From assembly GCF_014596465.1 (NCBI RefSeq), contig NZ_MECK01000279.1, positions 1 to 52,020 of the forward strand: DNA of 52,020 bases. The letters run 5' to 3'. Under the pieces are notes generated by a model, which was given only the letters and a program-made list of their open reading frames with translations, made no database searches and was not told where the DNA came from. The DNA comes from Streptomyces sp. CBMA123. GTDB lineage: Bacteria > Actinomycetota > Actinomycetes > Streptomycetales > Streptomycetaceae. Shown here piece by piece: positions 40,681-48,686 of this stretch (its first letter is position 1; each line of letters opens with the position of its first letter). The translations under genes and the position numbers were made by a program.

Positions 40681-41493
40681 TCAGACGGTGAGCAGGGTGG
40701 GGCTGGCGGCCTTGTCGGTGGGCAGGAAGTCGTCGGGGACGGGGTACTGGCCGAGGACGTAGTTGAGGATGGCGGCGTGCATGGCCTCGACGGGGGCGAT
40801 GGTGGCGGCGGTGGCGATGCCGGCGGGGCTGGTGACGTTGTAGGTCGCGAAGAGGTAGGTCTGGGCGGCCTGGTCCTCCAGCATCAGGGCGAGTTTGGCG
40901 ACGTCGCCCACGCTGGCGGCCTTGCCCAGTGCCTCGGCGGTGTCGGCCTGGTTGGAGAGCGGCACGTTCGTGATCGCGGGCTTGCCCGCGCCGGTGAGGA
41001 CGGCGTTCCACGCCTTGGCGTGGTCGGTGTGCTGGCCCATCGCGGTGGTGACGAAGGCGGCCACCGCCGGGGGGACGGTGCCGAGCTTGCCCGCCTTCGC
41101 GGCGTCGAGGGCGGCCTGGTAGGCACCGACGGCCTGGTTCTCCAGCGCGACGGCCAGGGCGACGACCAACAGGTCGCCGGTGTACTGCCCCGACCCGGAG
41201 CCGGACGGCGGCATGGAGGAACTGCCGGAAGGGGCGGGGGGACTGGTGGTGGACTTGCTGCTGGAGCAGGCCGCCAGCGTGAGTGCGACCGCGGCGCCGC
41301 CGGCGCCGAGCAGGAACCGCCGCCGCCCGGCGTCGCGCGGCTCACCGCCCCGGCGGGCGCGGATCTCCTCACCCAGGTCGACGGCGCTCGCGCGCATCGC
41401 GGGCAGCGTCGTCCGGTGCGCCTCCTCCATGTCCGCCGTGAGGCGGGCGAGTTCGCCTTCGCTGATCTGGAGCTCCCAGTCGTGCGCGGTCAC
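40681..41493 (-). CDS. Exported ferritin-like protein (second of pair), lipoprotein-like Tat signal
   Basis: A 270-residue protein. A 50-residue cytosolic leader precedes an RRRFLLGAGGAAVALTLAAC signal with twin arginines and a lipobox cysteine, then a Ser/Pro/Gly linker. The ferritin-like four-helix domain is at about 105-265, with Glu/His ligands in VALENQAVGAYQAAL, GQHTDHAKAW, MLEDQAAQTY and PVEAMHAA. Such DUF4439/rubrerythrin-like exported proteins may bind a di-iron centre. GTG 41493 overlaps the stop of the upstream homologue (GTGA). Likely under the same SigK-type promoter as its partner. Confidence 0.82.
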   Translation of the reverse strand: MTAHDWELQISEGELARLTADMEEAHRTTLPAMRASAVDLGEEIRARRGGEPRDAGRRRFLLGAGGAAVALTLAACSSSKSTTSPPAPSGSSSMPPSGSGSGQYTGDLLVVALAVALENQAVGAYQAALDAAKAGKLGTVPPAVAAFVTTAMGQHTDHAKAWNAVLTGAGKPAITNVPLSNQADTAEALGKAASVGDVAKLALMLEDQAAQTYLFATYNVTSPAGIATAATIAPVEAMHAAILNYVLGQYPVPDDFLPTDKAASPTLLTV

Positions 41494-42299
41494 TTGACGG
41501 CCCCTTCACTGATCGGCGAAGCACTGTCGGTCTGGTAGAAGGCGTCGGGGAAGCCGACGCTGCCGGCCGCGGCGGGCAGCTTCGCCGGGTCGACCGGGAT
41601 GGTGATCAGGTCCGGGGCGTTGCCCGCCAGCAGGGCCTGCACGGCCAGCAGGGTGGCGCGGTGCTGGGCCTCCACGGGGGCGACGGAGGCGAAGAGCCTG
41701 CGCAGGTCCGGGTTGGAGACCTGTCCGACGTTCTTGGTGTAGGTCTGCGCGGCGACGTCCTCCAGGGTGATGGCGAGCTTGACCACGTCGGCCGGGCCCT
41801 TGATGGTGGGCAGCGCCTGGTCGACGACAGCCTTGTACTTCGGGTCCGGGTCGTTCTGGGCCTTGCCGCCGGCCTGCGTGGCGGCGGCGTTGAACGCCTT
41901 GGCGTGGGCCTGGTGCTGCTCGGTCGTCTTGGCGATGAACGCGGCCACCGTCTTGTTGCCGTCCTTGATGAACGGCAGCCCGGCAGCGGTCCGGTAGACG
42001 GCCACCGCCAGGTTCTCGATCGACGCGGCGGTCTGCAGCGCCATGATGTCGTCCGCCACGGATCCGGACGGCGACGCGCTGTCGGCGAAGGCCCGGGTAC
42101 CGCCGAGCAGCGCGGCCGTGCCCGCCACGCCGGCCAGGAACCCGCCGCGCTGCCACCAGCGACGCCGGACGGGCTCGGTGGCCTGCCCGAAGTCGGCCAG
42201 CGCCCCGCGCGTGATCCGCGCCGCGTCGCTGTTCAAGTCCTGTGACTGCTCGGTGAGTTCTTCCAGCAGTCGGGTGTCGATGCGCTCTGCAGGCATCAT
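41490..42299 (-). CDS. Exported ferritin-like protein (first of pair)
   Basis: A 269-residue homologue of the downstream gene. An N-terminal cytosolic region of about 50 residues precedes RRRWWQRGGFLAGVAGTAALLGG, a signal or anchor segment without a lipobox Cys. The ferritin-like domain follows, with SIENLAVAVYRTA, EQHQAHAKAFN, LEDVAAQTYT and APVEAQHRATL supplying the metal-ligand pattern. Two adjacent ATGs (42299, 42296); the GGAG spacing favours the second. A SigK-type promoter match lies 48 nt upstream. The pair may handle iron or peroxide outside the membrane (inference). Confidence 0.82.
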   Translation of the reverse strand: MMPAERIDTRLLEELTEQSQDLNSDAARITRGALADFGQATEPVRRRWWQRGGFLAGVAGTAALLGGTRAFADSASPSGSVADDIMALQTAASIENLAVAVYRTAAGLPFIKDGNKTVAAFIAKTTEQHQAHAKAFNAAATQAGGKAQNDPDPKYKAVVDQALPTIKGPADVVKLAITLEDVAAQTYTKNVGQVSNPDLRRLFASVAPVEAQHRATLLAVQALLAGNAPDLITIPVDPAKLPAAAGSVGFPDAFYQTDSASPISEGAVK

Positions 42300-42346
42300 G
42301 CTCCAGTCCCATGCCGGAGCCCGCGGCTCGCGGGCTCGTACGTCAT

Positions 42347-42375
42347 GCCTTCGGCGCCGCCCGGCCGTCGGCTTG
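42347..42375 (-). promoter_or_regulatory. SigK-type promoter of the ferritin-like operon
   Basis: On the complement: CAAGCC (42375-42370), 15 nt, CCGAAGGC (42354-42347), 48-51 nt before the start codon. It matches the two divergent promoters at 47694-47722 and 47947-47975 in both hexamers and exact spacing. Confidence 0.6.
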
Positions 42376-42401
42376 CCCGGTCGGCCCGGGAACCCGGTGA
42401 T

Positions 42402-43169
42402 TCACCCGTCCGGGTGACGGCGGGCCCCTTCGTCTGCCCCGAGCCGGCGCCCGCTGCCGCCGGGGCGGCGGGCGGTGTCCGCCGGGTGTGGGCCCCTGGT
42501 CAGGATCGCGGCCGTGTGGTCGGCGGTCAGCCGGTGCCAGCGGCGGGCGCCGCGGAGCATCGCGTGGCCGCCCGCGGTCAGCGCCACCACCTGGACGTCG
42601 GCTCCGGCCGCCTCCGCCCGGCGGGCGAAGGCCCGCGTCTGCTCGGCGGAGGTGACGCGGTCCGTGTCGTCGTGCAGGAAGACGGCGGCCTTGCCGCGCA
42701 ACTGGGCCACGGGCTCGTCGGGCGGGCACCAGGGCGCCAGCGCGATCACCCCGCGCACCGTGTCGTGGCCTGCGGCGGCCAGGGCCGCGCGCCCTCCCAT
42801 CGAGTGCCCGATCAGGATCACGGGCACCCCCGGAGCGAGGGCGGACAGCGCGTCGAGGGCCTGGGTCGCGTCGCGGACGGGATCGGCGCGGTGCCCGTTC
42901 CAGCCCCGGTACCGGTAGCGGACCGCCGCGAGGAGGATCTCGCCGCCCCAGGTGCGGTGTTCGATCTCCGCCGCGAAGAAGCACATGCGCAGCGCGGCCA
43001 GGCTGAACCGGGAGACCGGCCGCATGCTGTCCGCGCGGCCGCCGTGCAGCAGCAGGACCGCGGCGGCGGGCCGCTCGGGCAGGCGCTGCACATGAAGCCT
43101 CTCCGTGCCGGGGCGGACGGTCGTCGGCGCCGCCGTCGGCCCACCGGGCGCTCGCCGCGACGGGTTCAC
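42402..43169 (-). CDS. Alpha/beta hydrolase, last gene of the lipid operon
   Basis: A 255-residue hydrolase: LLLHGGRADS oxyanion region, GHSMGG nucleophile motif near residue 115, acid in HDDTDRVT near 168 and His in GGHAMLRG near 200. GTG 43169 overlaps the DUF1295 stop (GTGA). In context it may act on lipids or on acyl groups made by this operon; the substrate is unknown. Confidence 0.82.
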   Translation of the reverse strand: MNPSRRAPGGPTAAPTTVRPGTERLHVQRLPERPAAAVLLLHGGRADSMRPVSRFSLAALRMCFFAAEIEHRTWGGEILLAAVRYRYRGWNGHRADPVRDATQALDALSALAPGVPVILIGHSMGGRAALAAAGHDTVRGVIALAPWCPPDEPVAQLRGKAAVFLHDDTDRVTSAEQTRAFARRAEAAGADVQVVALTAGGHAMLRGARRWHRLTADHTAAILTRGPHPADTARRPGGSGRRLGADEGARRHPDG

Positions 43170-43960
43170 CGGCGTGGCCTGCGCGGCAGGAAGCCGCTGG
43201 TCCGCGCGACGTAGGCGTCCCAGCCCGGCTTGTCGGCACCGAGCCGGCGTTCCAGCAGGGGCTTTCCGCTGCCGAACGCCAGCAGGTAGGTCATCAGGAC
43301 CGGGCTGAGCACGAACGCCCAGCCGACCGGGTCGGCCGCCGCGAGCAGGAACAGGGCCCACCAGACGCAGGCGTCGCCGAAGTAGTTGGGGTGGCGGGTG
43401 AGGGCCCACAGGCCGCGGTCCATGATCTTGCCGCGGTTCGCGGCATCGGCCTTGAAGCGGGCCAGTTGCCAGTCGCCCACGGTCTCGAAGAACATCCCCA
43501 CCGCCCACAGGCCGAGCGTGGCCCAGGTGAGCGGCCCCAGCGGCGCGGTGAGGTACTGGGCGGCCTGCACCGGCAGGGACACGAACCAGACGATCGCGGC
43601 CTGCAACAGGTAGACCACGCGCAGGGCGTAGCCGTCGCGGCGTCCGGCGGGGGCCTTGGCGAGCATCCGGTCGTAGCGCGGGTCCTCCCCGTGCCCGCGC
43701 GAACGCGACCGGATGTGCGCCGACAGCCGCAGCCCCCACACGGTGACCAGGGCGGTGGCCAGCAGACGGCGTCCCGCGTCGCCGTGCCCGGCGGACAGCG
43801 CCCAGCCGGTCCAGGCGACGGCGGTGAAGGCCAGGCCCCAGGCGACGTCGACACCGCGGTGGCGGCCGGCACGCACCCCGATGACGAAGGCGGCCAGCAG
43901 GACGGCCAGGGCCACACCGGCCGTGGCGGCCAGGTTGACGGCGAAGGCGGTGCCGTTCAC
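43166..43960 (-). CDS. DUF1295 (steroid 5-alpha-reductase-like) membrane protein
   Basis: A 264-residue protein with about seven helices and the family end motif LTRHPNYFGDACVWWALFL, LLERR, YVARTSGFLP. The M. tuberculosis sigK locus has a membrane protein gene (Rv0446c) in the equivalent place. Probably an NAD(P)H-dependent reductase acting on membrane lipid chains. GTG 43960 overlaps the upstream stop (GTGA). Confidence 0.85.
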   Translation of the reverse strand: MNGTAFAVNLAATAGVALAVLLAAFVIGVRAGRHRGVDVAWGLAFTAVAWTGWALSAGHGDAGRRLLATALVTVWGLRLSAHIRSRSRGHGEDPRYDRMLAKAPAGRRDGYALRVVYLLQAAIVWFVSLPVQAAQYLTAPLGPLTWATLGLWAVGMFFETVGDWQLARFKADAANRGKIMDRGLWALTRHPNYFGDACVWWALFLLAAADPVGWAFVLSPVLMTYLLAFGSGKPLLERRLGADKPGWDAYVARTSGFLPRRPRR

Positions 43961-44244
43961 GGCTGCCCCCGGTACCACCGGCCCGCCGTCGCGGGGGCGC
44001 CGCTCGTGCCGTCCGCGGCGGGGCGGACGGCGAGGATCTGGTCCACGCCCATCCTGCGCTCGGCGAAGGCCGGTGAGCTGCCGGCCAGGTAGAGCTGCCA
44101 CAGCCGTACCGTCGCCGCGCCCACCAGAGCGGTGAGTTCGGCCCGCTGGTCGCGCAGGTTGTCGTGCCAGGCGTCGATGGTGCGGGCGTAGTGCTCGCGC
44201 AGCGCCTCGGCGTTGCGCACCTCCGGACACTGGGCGGGGGTCAT
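43957..44244 (-). CDS. Stand-alone C-terminal tail of a cyclopropane-fatty-acid-synthase-like methyltransferase (95 residues)
   Basis: The sequence NAEALREHYARTIDAWHDNL, then VRLWQLYLAGSSPAF and MGVDQILAVRP, corresponds to the last roughly 80 residues of CFAS-type methyltransferases. It has no SAM-binding domain. It starts with ATG 44244 overlapping the full-length synthase stop (ATGA) and ends overlapping the DUF1295 start (GTGA), so it is translated in line. Probably what is left of a second tandem synthase after an in-frame deletion, or a retained regulatory or dimerisation piece. Confidence 0.7.
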   Translation of the reverse strand: MTPAQCPEVRNAEALREHYARTIDAWHDNLRDQRAELTALVGAATVRLWQLYLAGSSPAFAERRMGVDQILAVRPAADGTSGAPATAGRWYRGQP

Positions 44245-45530
44245 CGGGTGGACTCCGGACGGGTGAGGAGGATCTGCTGGACGTCGAGGTAGCCGGTGCG
44301 GAAGCCGGCCTCGGAGTAGGCCAGGTACAGCTCCCACATCCGCTGGAACACCTGGTCGAAGCCGAGGGCGTCGACCAGGTCGGCCCGTTCGGTGAAGCGT
44401 TGGCGCCACAGCCGCAGGGTCTGCGCGTAGTGCGGGCCGAACGGGTCGCAGGCCGTCACGCGCAGGGTCGTGTGGCGGCTGGTGGCCTGGCGGATCGCAT
44501 CGAGGGAGGGGATCTGGCCGCCGGGGAAGATGTACTTGAGGATCCAGGTGTAGGTGCCGCTGCTGGCCAGCATCCGCTCGTGCGGCATGGTGATCGCCTG
44601 CACGGCCACCCGTCCGCCCGGTGCCAGGACGCGGTCGATGGTGGCGAAGTAGACGGGCCAGAACGGCCGGCCGACCGCCTCGATCATCTCCACGCTCACC
44701 ACCGCGTCGTACTCGCCCTCGGCCGCGCGGTAGTCGCACAGCCGTACCTCGACGCGCTCCGCGAGACCGGCGTCGGCGATCCGGAGGCGCGCGAGTGCCT
44801 GCTGTTCCTCGGAGAGGGTGAGGCTGACCACCCGGGCGCCGCGGGTGGCGGCGCGGATCGCGAGTTCGCCCCAGCCGGTACCGATCTCCAGCACCCGGCT
44901 GCCCGGCCCCACGTCGGCCAGGTCGAGGAGCCGGTCGATCTTGCGGTGCTGGGCTGCGGCCAACAGGTCCCAGGAGGCGGCCGGCGCTCCGCCCGGTCCG
45001 GTCGGGAAGATCGCCGAGGAGTAGGACATGGTGGCGTCGAGGAAGAGCGCGAACAGGTCGTTGGAGAGGTCGTAGTGCCGGTGGACGTTCGCACGGGCGT
45101 TGCCGGGCGTGCTCAACTCGGCGGCGGGCGGCCGTTTGACGTACAGGCGGCGCAGCCAGTGCGCGCCGGTGGGCACGAGCGTCTCGGGGGCGGTGGCCAG
45201 TTCGGTGAGCAGCGCGACCAGGTCGGGTGAGTCCCAGTCGCCGGCCTGGTAGGACTCGCCGAAGCCGATCAGCCCGCTCTCCCCGATCCGGTGGAAGAAG
45301 GCGCCGGGCCGGTGCAGGCGCAGCACCGGGGCTTCGGCGGGAGCGGGGGCGAGCAGACGGCCGTACGGCAGCTCGACGCGCAGGCCGCGTCGGCGGGCGA
45401 TGCGGCGCAGCAGCCGCTGGGCCACCGCCGCGCGGGCCGGGACGTGCGGGAGGCGGGCCACGTCGGGCCACTGCCGCGCATCGACCGCCGCAGGCGCCGA
45501 CGGCGCGAGGAACCGGACTGGCAGGGTCAT
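44241..45530 (-). CDS. Cyclopropane/10-methyl fatty acid synthase family methyltransferase (UfaA1-like)
   Basis: A 429-residue CFAS: the N-terminal lipid-contact region includes YDLSNDLFALFLDATMSYS near residue 145, the SAM motif VLEIGTGWGELA near 215, then EMIEAVG, YIFPGGQIPS and the C-terminal WELYLAYSEAGFRTGYLDVQQ. Family members methylate or cyclopropanate unsaturated phospholipid acyl chains using SAM. Synteny with M. tuberculosis Rv0447c (ufaA1) beside DUF1365 and FAD genes supports a methyl-branched or related fatty acid product. ATG 45530 overlaps the previous stop. Confidence 0.9.
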   Translation of the reverse strand: MTLPVRFLAPSAPAAVDARQWPDVARLPHVPARAAVAQRLLRRIARRRGLRVELPYGRLLAPAPAEAPVLRLHRPGAFFHRIGESGLIGFGESYQAGDWDSPDLVALLTELATAPETLVPTGAHWLRRLYVKRPPAAELSTPGNARANVHRHYDLSNDLFALFLDATMSYSSAIFPTGPGGAPAASWDLLAAAQHRKIDRLLDLADVGPGSRVLEIGTGWGELAIRAATRGARVVSLTLSEEQQALARLRIADAGLAERVEVRLCDYRAAEGEYDAVVSVEMIEAVGRPFWPVYFATIDRVLAPGGRVAVQAITMPHERMLASSGTYTWILKYIFPGGQIPSLDAIRQATSRHTTLRVTACDPFGPHYAQTLRLWRQRFTERADLVDALGFDQVFQRMWELYLAYSEAGFRTGYLDVQQILLTRPESTR

Positions 45531-46306
45531 GGGGCGGGAACCTTCTCATGAGGGGCGTGGGTGGGGCGGGGATGGACGGGCAGGCCGCGCAGCAGGAGCC
45601 GGATGCCCTGGAAGCGGATGTGGGCGCTGACCGCCAGGGTCGACAGGGGGTGGCGGGCCGCGGCCCGCAGCAGCCGGGTGACACCGGCCGGGTGGCGGGT
45701 GCCGCGCACGGTGGCGGTGAAGGGGCGCCCGCCTTCGCGCTCCAGTCGGACGGACAGGGCGAGGCGCTCGCCCGGTTCCGGCAGCGTCATCCGGTACCGG
45801 CCGTCGACGGGGAAGAACGGCGAGACGTAGAACTCCTTCGCCACGTCGGCCCGGCCCCGCTCGTCGGGGCTCAGCAGGTAGCGGTGGCGGCCGCCGTAGG
45901 TGTTGTGGACCTCTGCCACCGTGCAGACCGGGCGGCCGGCGCCGTCCCGGCACCAGTAGAGGGTCAGCGGGTTGAAGACGTACCCCAGCGAGCGGGCGTG
46001 GGCCAGCATCCGCACCCGGCCGCCGGCCAGGTCGATGCCCTCGCCGCGCAGGTAGCGGTCGAGGTCCTGGCGCAGCGACACCCCTCGTTCCCGGGCGGGG
46101 AAGGAGGCGAGCAACCGCAGCGGCCAGGGGATGGCCGGCAGCCGGTCGAGGTCGACCAGCCACAGATAGGTGCGGTGGGTGAAGGCGTTGCGCACCGGGC
46201 CGGTGCGCACGTGGGAGATCCGGCACTCGTACAGGGCCGCGCCCCACGGCCCCGGCAGGACGGGTGGCGCGGCCGCGTCGGCCGGGGCTGCCGGGTTCGC
46301 GGTCAT
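45527..46306 (-). CDS. DUF1365 family protein
   Basis: A 259-residue DUF1365 (COG3496) protein: ALYECRISHVRTGPVRNAFTH, LAHARSLGYVFNPLTLYWC, then EFYVSPFFPVDGRYRMTLP. This family is almost always encoded between a COG2907 FAD protein and a CFAS, as here and in M. tuberculosis Rv0448c and the proteobacterial sigmaE-ChrR regulon. Role in fatty acid modification is inferred from that linkage. ATG 46306 overlaps the upstream stop (ATGA). Confidence 0.88.
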   Translation of the reverse strand: MTANPAAPADAAAPPVLPGPWGAALYECRISHVRTGPVRNAFTHRTYLWLVDLDRLPAIPWPLRLLASFPARERGVSLRQDLDRYLRGEGIDLAGGRVRMLAHARSLGYVFNPLTLYWCRDGAGRPVCTVAEVHNTYGGRHRYLLSPDERGRADVAKEFYVSPFFPVDGRYRMTLPEPGERLALSVRLEREGGRPFTATVRGTRHPAGVTRLLRAAARHPLSTLAVSAHIRFQGIRLLLRGLPVHPRPTHAPHEKVPAP

Positions 46307-47637
46307 GGTGTGCTCACCCCGAGCAGGGCGTGGGCGGCCGTGAGGCCCGAGCGGCAGCCGTCCTCGTGGAAGCCCCAGCCGTGGTAGGCGCCGGCGAACG
46401 CGGTCCGCCCGGTGGTGAGTGCGGGCAGTCCGGCCTGGGCGGCGACGCTCTCACGGGTGTAGACCGGGTGCTCGTACACGGTGCGGGAGATGACGTGCTC
46501 GGCCGGGACGGGGTGGTCCGGGTCCTCGTTGAGGGTCACCAGGTAGTCCTCGGCCGTGTCGAGTCCGAGCAGCCGGTTGAGGTGGTAGCTGACCCGCACA
46601 CCCGCGGCGCCGTCCGAGCACCGCGCCATCCGGTAGTTCCAGGAGGCCCGGGCCCGGGGGGCGCCGGGCAGCCGGGAGGCGTCGCGGTGCAGCACGGCGG
46701 GGTTGCGTGAGTAGCCGAACGCGCCGAGCACCTCCCGCTCGGCCCGGCTCGGGTCGGCCAGCAGGGCGAGCGCCTGGTCCGCGTGGGTGGCGATCACCAC
46801 GGCGTCGACGTCGGCGGTACGGCCGTCCTCGGTGGTCACCGCCACGCCGTCGCCGTGCCGGCGCACCGCCCGCACCGGCGCCGCGCGGTGGACCACGGGC
46901 AACTGCCCGGCGATCCGGGCCACGTAGGCCTGCGAGCCACCCACCACGGTGCGCCAGCGCGGTGATCCGGTGACGGACAGCAGGCCGTGGTTGGCCAGGA
47001 ACGTGAACAGGTACCGCGCGGGGTAGTCGCCGGCCGCGTCCGGTGCGCAGGACCAGACGGCGGCGACCAGCGGGGTCATGAAGTGGCCCGTGAAGTAGCG
47101 GGAGAAGCCGCCGGCCACCAGGAACTCGCGCAGCGTCGGCTCCCCCGCCCCCGGGTCGGCCAGCAGGGCGCGGGCCCGGCGGTGGAAGCGGGGCACCTCG
47201 CCCAGCATCCGCAGGTACCGGCCTCGCCGCAGCGTGTCCGGCCGTGCGATCAGCCCGCCGGGCCCGCGCGCCCCCGCGTACTCCAGCCCGCAGCCGTCGC
47301 AGCACACCGACATGCTCATGTCGCTCGCCCGGGTGGGAACGCCCAGCTCCCGGAACATCGCCACCAGATGCGGGTAGGTCCGCTCGTTGTGCACCAGGAA
47401 CCCGGTGTCCAGCGCCACCGGGCGGCCGTCGGCGCCGACGGCCCGCTGGGTGTGGGCGTGCCCGCCGAGGCGCTCGTCGGCCTCGAACAGCTGCACCGCA
47501 CGGCCCGCACGGTGCAGCCGGAAGGCAGCCGTCAGGCCCGCGACTCCGGCCCCGACCACGGCCACCGTGCCGCCTCCCGCGCCACCGGGGCGCCCCGCGG
47601 GCACGCCCGCCCGCCACGTTTCCACTGCGAACACCAC
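46303..47637 (-). CDS. FAD-dependent amine-oxidase-like protein (COG2907)
   Basis: A 444-residue flavoprotein: dinucleotide motif VAVVGAGVAGLTAAFRL at about 25-42, FEADERLGGHAHT, and a C-terminal GRTAFAGAYHGWGFHEDG as in COG2907. A CCDGCG cysteine cluster is near residue 112. First gene of the lipid operon. GTG 47637 has GGAGG 6 nt upstream. Family members act with CFAS in making unusual fatty acids (UfaD-type desaturation in furan fatty acid synthesis in Rhodobacter is a suggested parallel). A SigK-type promoter lies 57 nt upstream. Confidence 0.88.
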   Translation of the reverse strand: MVFAVETWRAGVPAGRPGGAGGGTVAVVGAGVAGLTAAFRLHRAGRAVQLFEADERLGGHAHTQRAVGADGRPVALDTGFLVHNERTYPHLVAMFRELGVPTRASDMSMSVCCDGCGLEYAGARGPGGLIARPDTLRRGRYLRMLGEVPRFHRRARALLADPGAGEPTLREFLVAGGFSRYFTGHFMTPLVAAVWSCAPDAAGDYPARYLFTFLANHGLLSVTGSPRWRTVVGGSQAYVARIAGQLPVVHRAAPVRAVRRHGDGVAVTTEDGRTADVDAVVIATHADQALALLADPSRAEREVLGAFGYSRNPAVLHRDASRLPGAPRARASWNYRMARCSDGAAGVRVSYHLNRLLGLDTAEDYLVTLNEDPDHPVPAEHVISRTVYEHPVYTRESVAAQAGLPALTTGRTAFAGAYHGWGFHEDGCRSGLTAAHALLGVSTP

Positions 47638-47693
47638 GTGCGCCCTCCGTCACGGGCGGCCCTCCTCAGGGCCCGCCGACCTGTGCTCACTGT

Positions 47694-47722
47694 GTCTTCG
47701 GAGCACACCCGGGAGGGGATTG
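47694..47722 (-). promoter_or_regulatory. SigK-type promoter of the lipid operon
   Basis: On the complement CAATCC (47722-47717), 15 nt, CCGAAGAC (47701-47694). It has the same elements and spacing as the sigma factor's own promoter. Resembles the M. tuberculosis SigK consensus CCATCC/CCGAAT. Confidence 0.7.
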
Positions 47723-47946
47723 CTCCGAACGTGACAGCGACAGCGGCGGCGCCGGGCCCGAGTTCCGCCACGGGCCGAGGGCCCCATCCCCGGTGGTGAG
47801 CGGTCCGCAGCACCCACCGCTCCGGCCGCCACCGCTCCGGCCGCCGCGCTCCCGGAGACGGGCCCTGCCGGAGGAACGGCCCGGACGGGAGGGGGGCTCC
47901 GATCTCCGCTGCGCACACCGGCGGCGAAACCGGCGACAGCCGGGAC

Positions 47947-47975
47947 CAATCCGACGGCCCGTCGGCACCGAAGAC
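47947..47975 (+). promoter_or_regulatory. SigK-type autoregulated promoter of sigK-rskA
   Basis: CAATCC (47947-47952), 15 nt, CCGAAGAC (47968-47975), about 126 nt before the sigma factor start. Together with the divergent copy it occupies the 464-bp intergenic region. Confidence 0.7.
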
Positions 47976-48101
47976 CACGTGCCCGCAGTTCTGTACACCT
48001 GGCCGGTGGTCCGTCCCCGGCCTCGTCGTGGGGAGGCTCATGATGCCCGCCGTCCGTCCGTGGGGCTCGCCGCCCGCCCGTTGCCCCCGAGGAGCGGTCG
48101 G

Positions 48102-48686
48102 ATGAGCGCCGTCGTCCACCTGTCGGGCCCCGGACGGCCGGGCCCGGACCTCAAAGAGCTCCTCACCAGAGTCGCCCGCGGCGACCAGGACGCCTTCTCC
48201 CGGCTGTACGACACGGTGGCCGCCCCGGTGCTGGGCCTGGTGCGACGGGTGCTGCGGGACCCCGCCCAGTCCGAGGAGGTCGCCCAGGAGGTGCTGCTGG
48301 AGGTCTGGCGCACCGCCGCCCGCTACCGGGCCGAGCGCGGCGAGGTGATGGCGTGGGTGCTGACGATCGCCCACCGGCGCGCGGTGGACCGGGTCCGCTC
48401 GGCGCAGGCCGCCGCCGACCGCGACCGGCGCGCGGCGGCCGCCTCCGGCACCGCCGAGTTCGACGAGGTCGCCGAACAGGTCGAGAGCAGACTGGAACGC
48501 GAGCAGGTGCGGCGATGCATGAAGTCGCTCACCGAACTCCAACGCGAGGCGTTGACGCTGGCGTACTACCGCGGCTACACCTACCCCCAGGTCGCCGACG
48601 TCCTCGGTGCCCCGCTGGGCACCGTCAAGACCCGCATGCGCGACGGACTGATCCGCCTGCGCGACTGCCTGGGGGTAGGAACATGA
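48102..48686 (+). CDS. sigK: ECF sigma factor SigK
   Basis: A 194-residue ECF sigma factor. Region 2 (YDTVAAPVLGLVRRVLRDP, EEVAQEVLLEVWRTAARYR) and region 4 (SLTELQREALTLAYYRGYTY, GTVKTRMRDGLIRLRD) are both complete. It is followed by an overlapping RskA-type anti-sigma gene (ATGA), and the divergent operon matches the genes next to sigK in M. tuberculosis, hence the name. ATG 48102 has GAGGAG 7 nt upstream; the frame is open further upstream without support. Expected to direct transcription from the three CAAKCC-N15-CCGAAGRC sites. Confidence 0.9.
   Translation: MSAVVHLSGPGRPGPDLKELLTRVARGDQDAFSRLYDTVAAPVLGLVRRVLRDPAQSEEVAQEVLLEVWRTAARYRAERGEVMAWVLTIAHRRAVDRVRSAQAAADRDRRAAAASGTAEFDEVAEQVESRLEREQVRRCMKSLTELQREALTLAYYRGYTYPQVADVLGAPLGTVKTRMRDGLIRLRDCLGVGT

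Noticed and set aside
44245..45684. Upstream extension of the CFAS-tail frame over the full-length CFAS
   Set aside because: That part is a shadow of the CFAS gene in another frame; only the section from ATG 44244 has CFAS-like sequence and proper overlaps.
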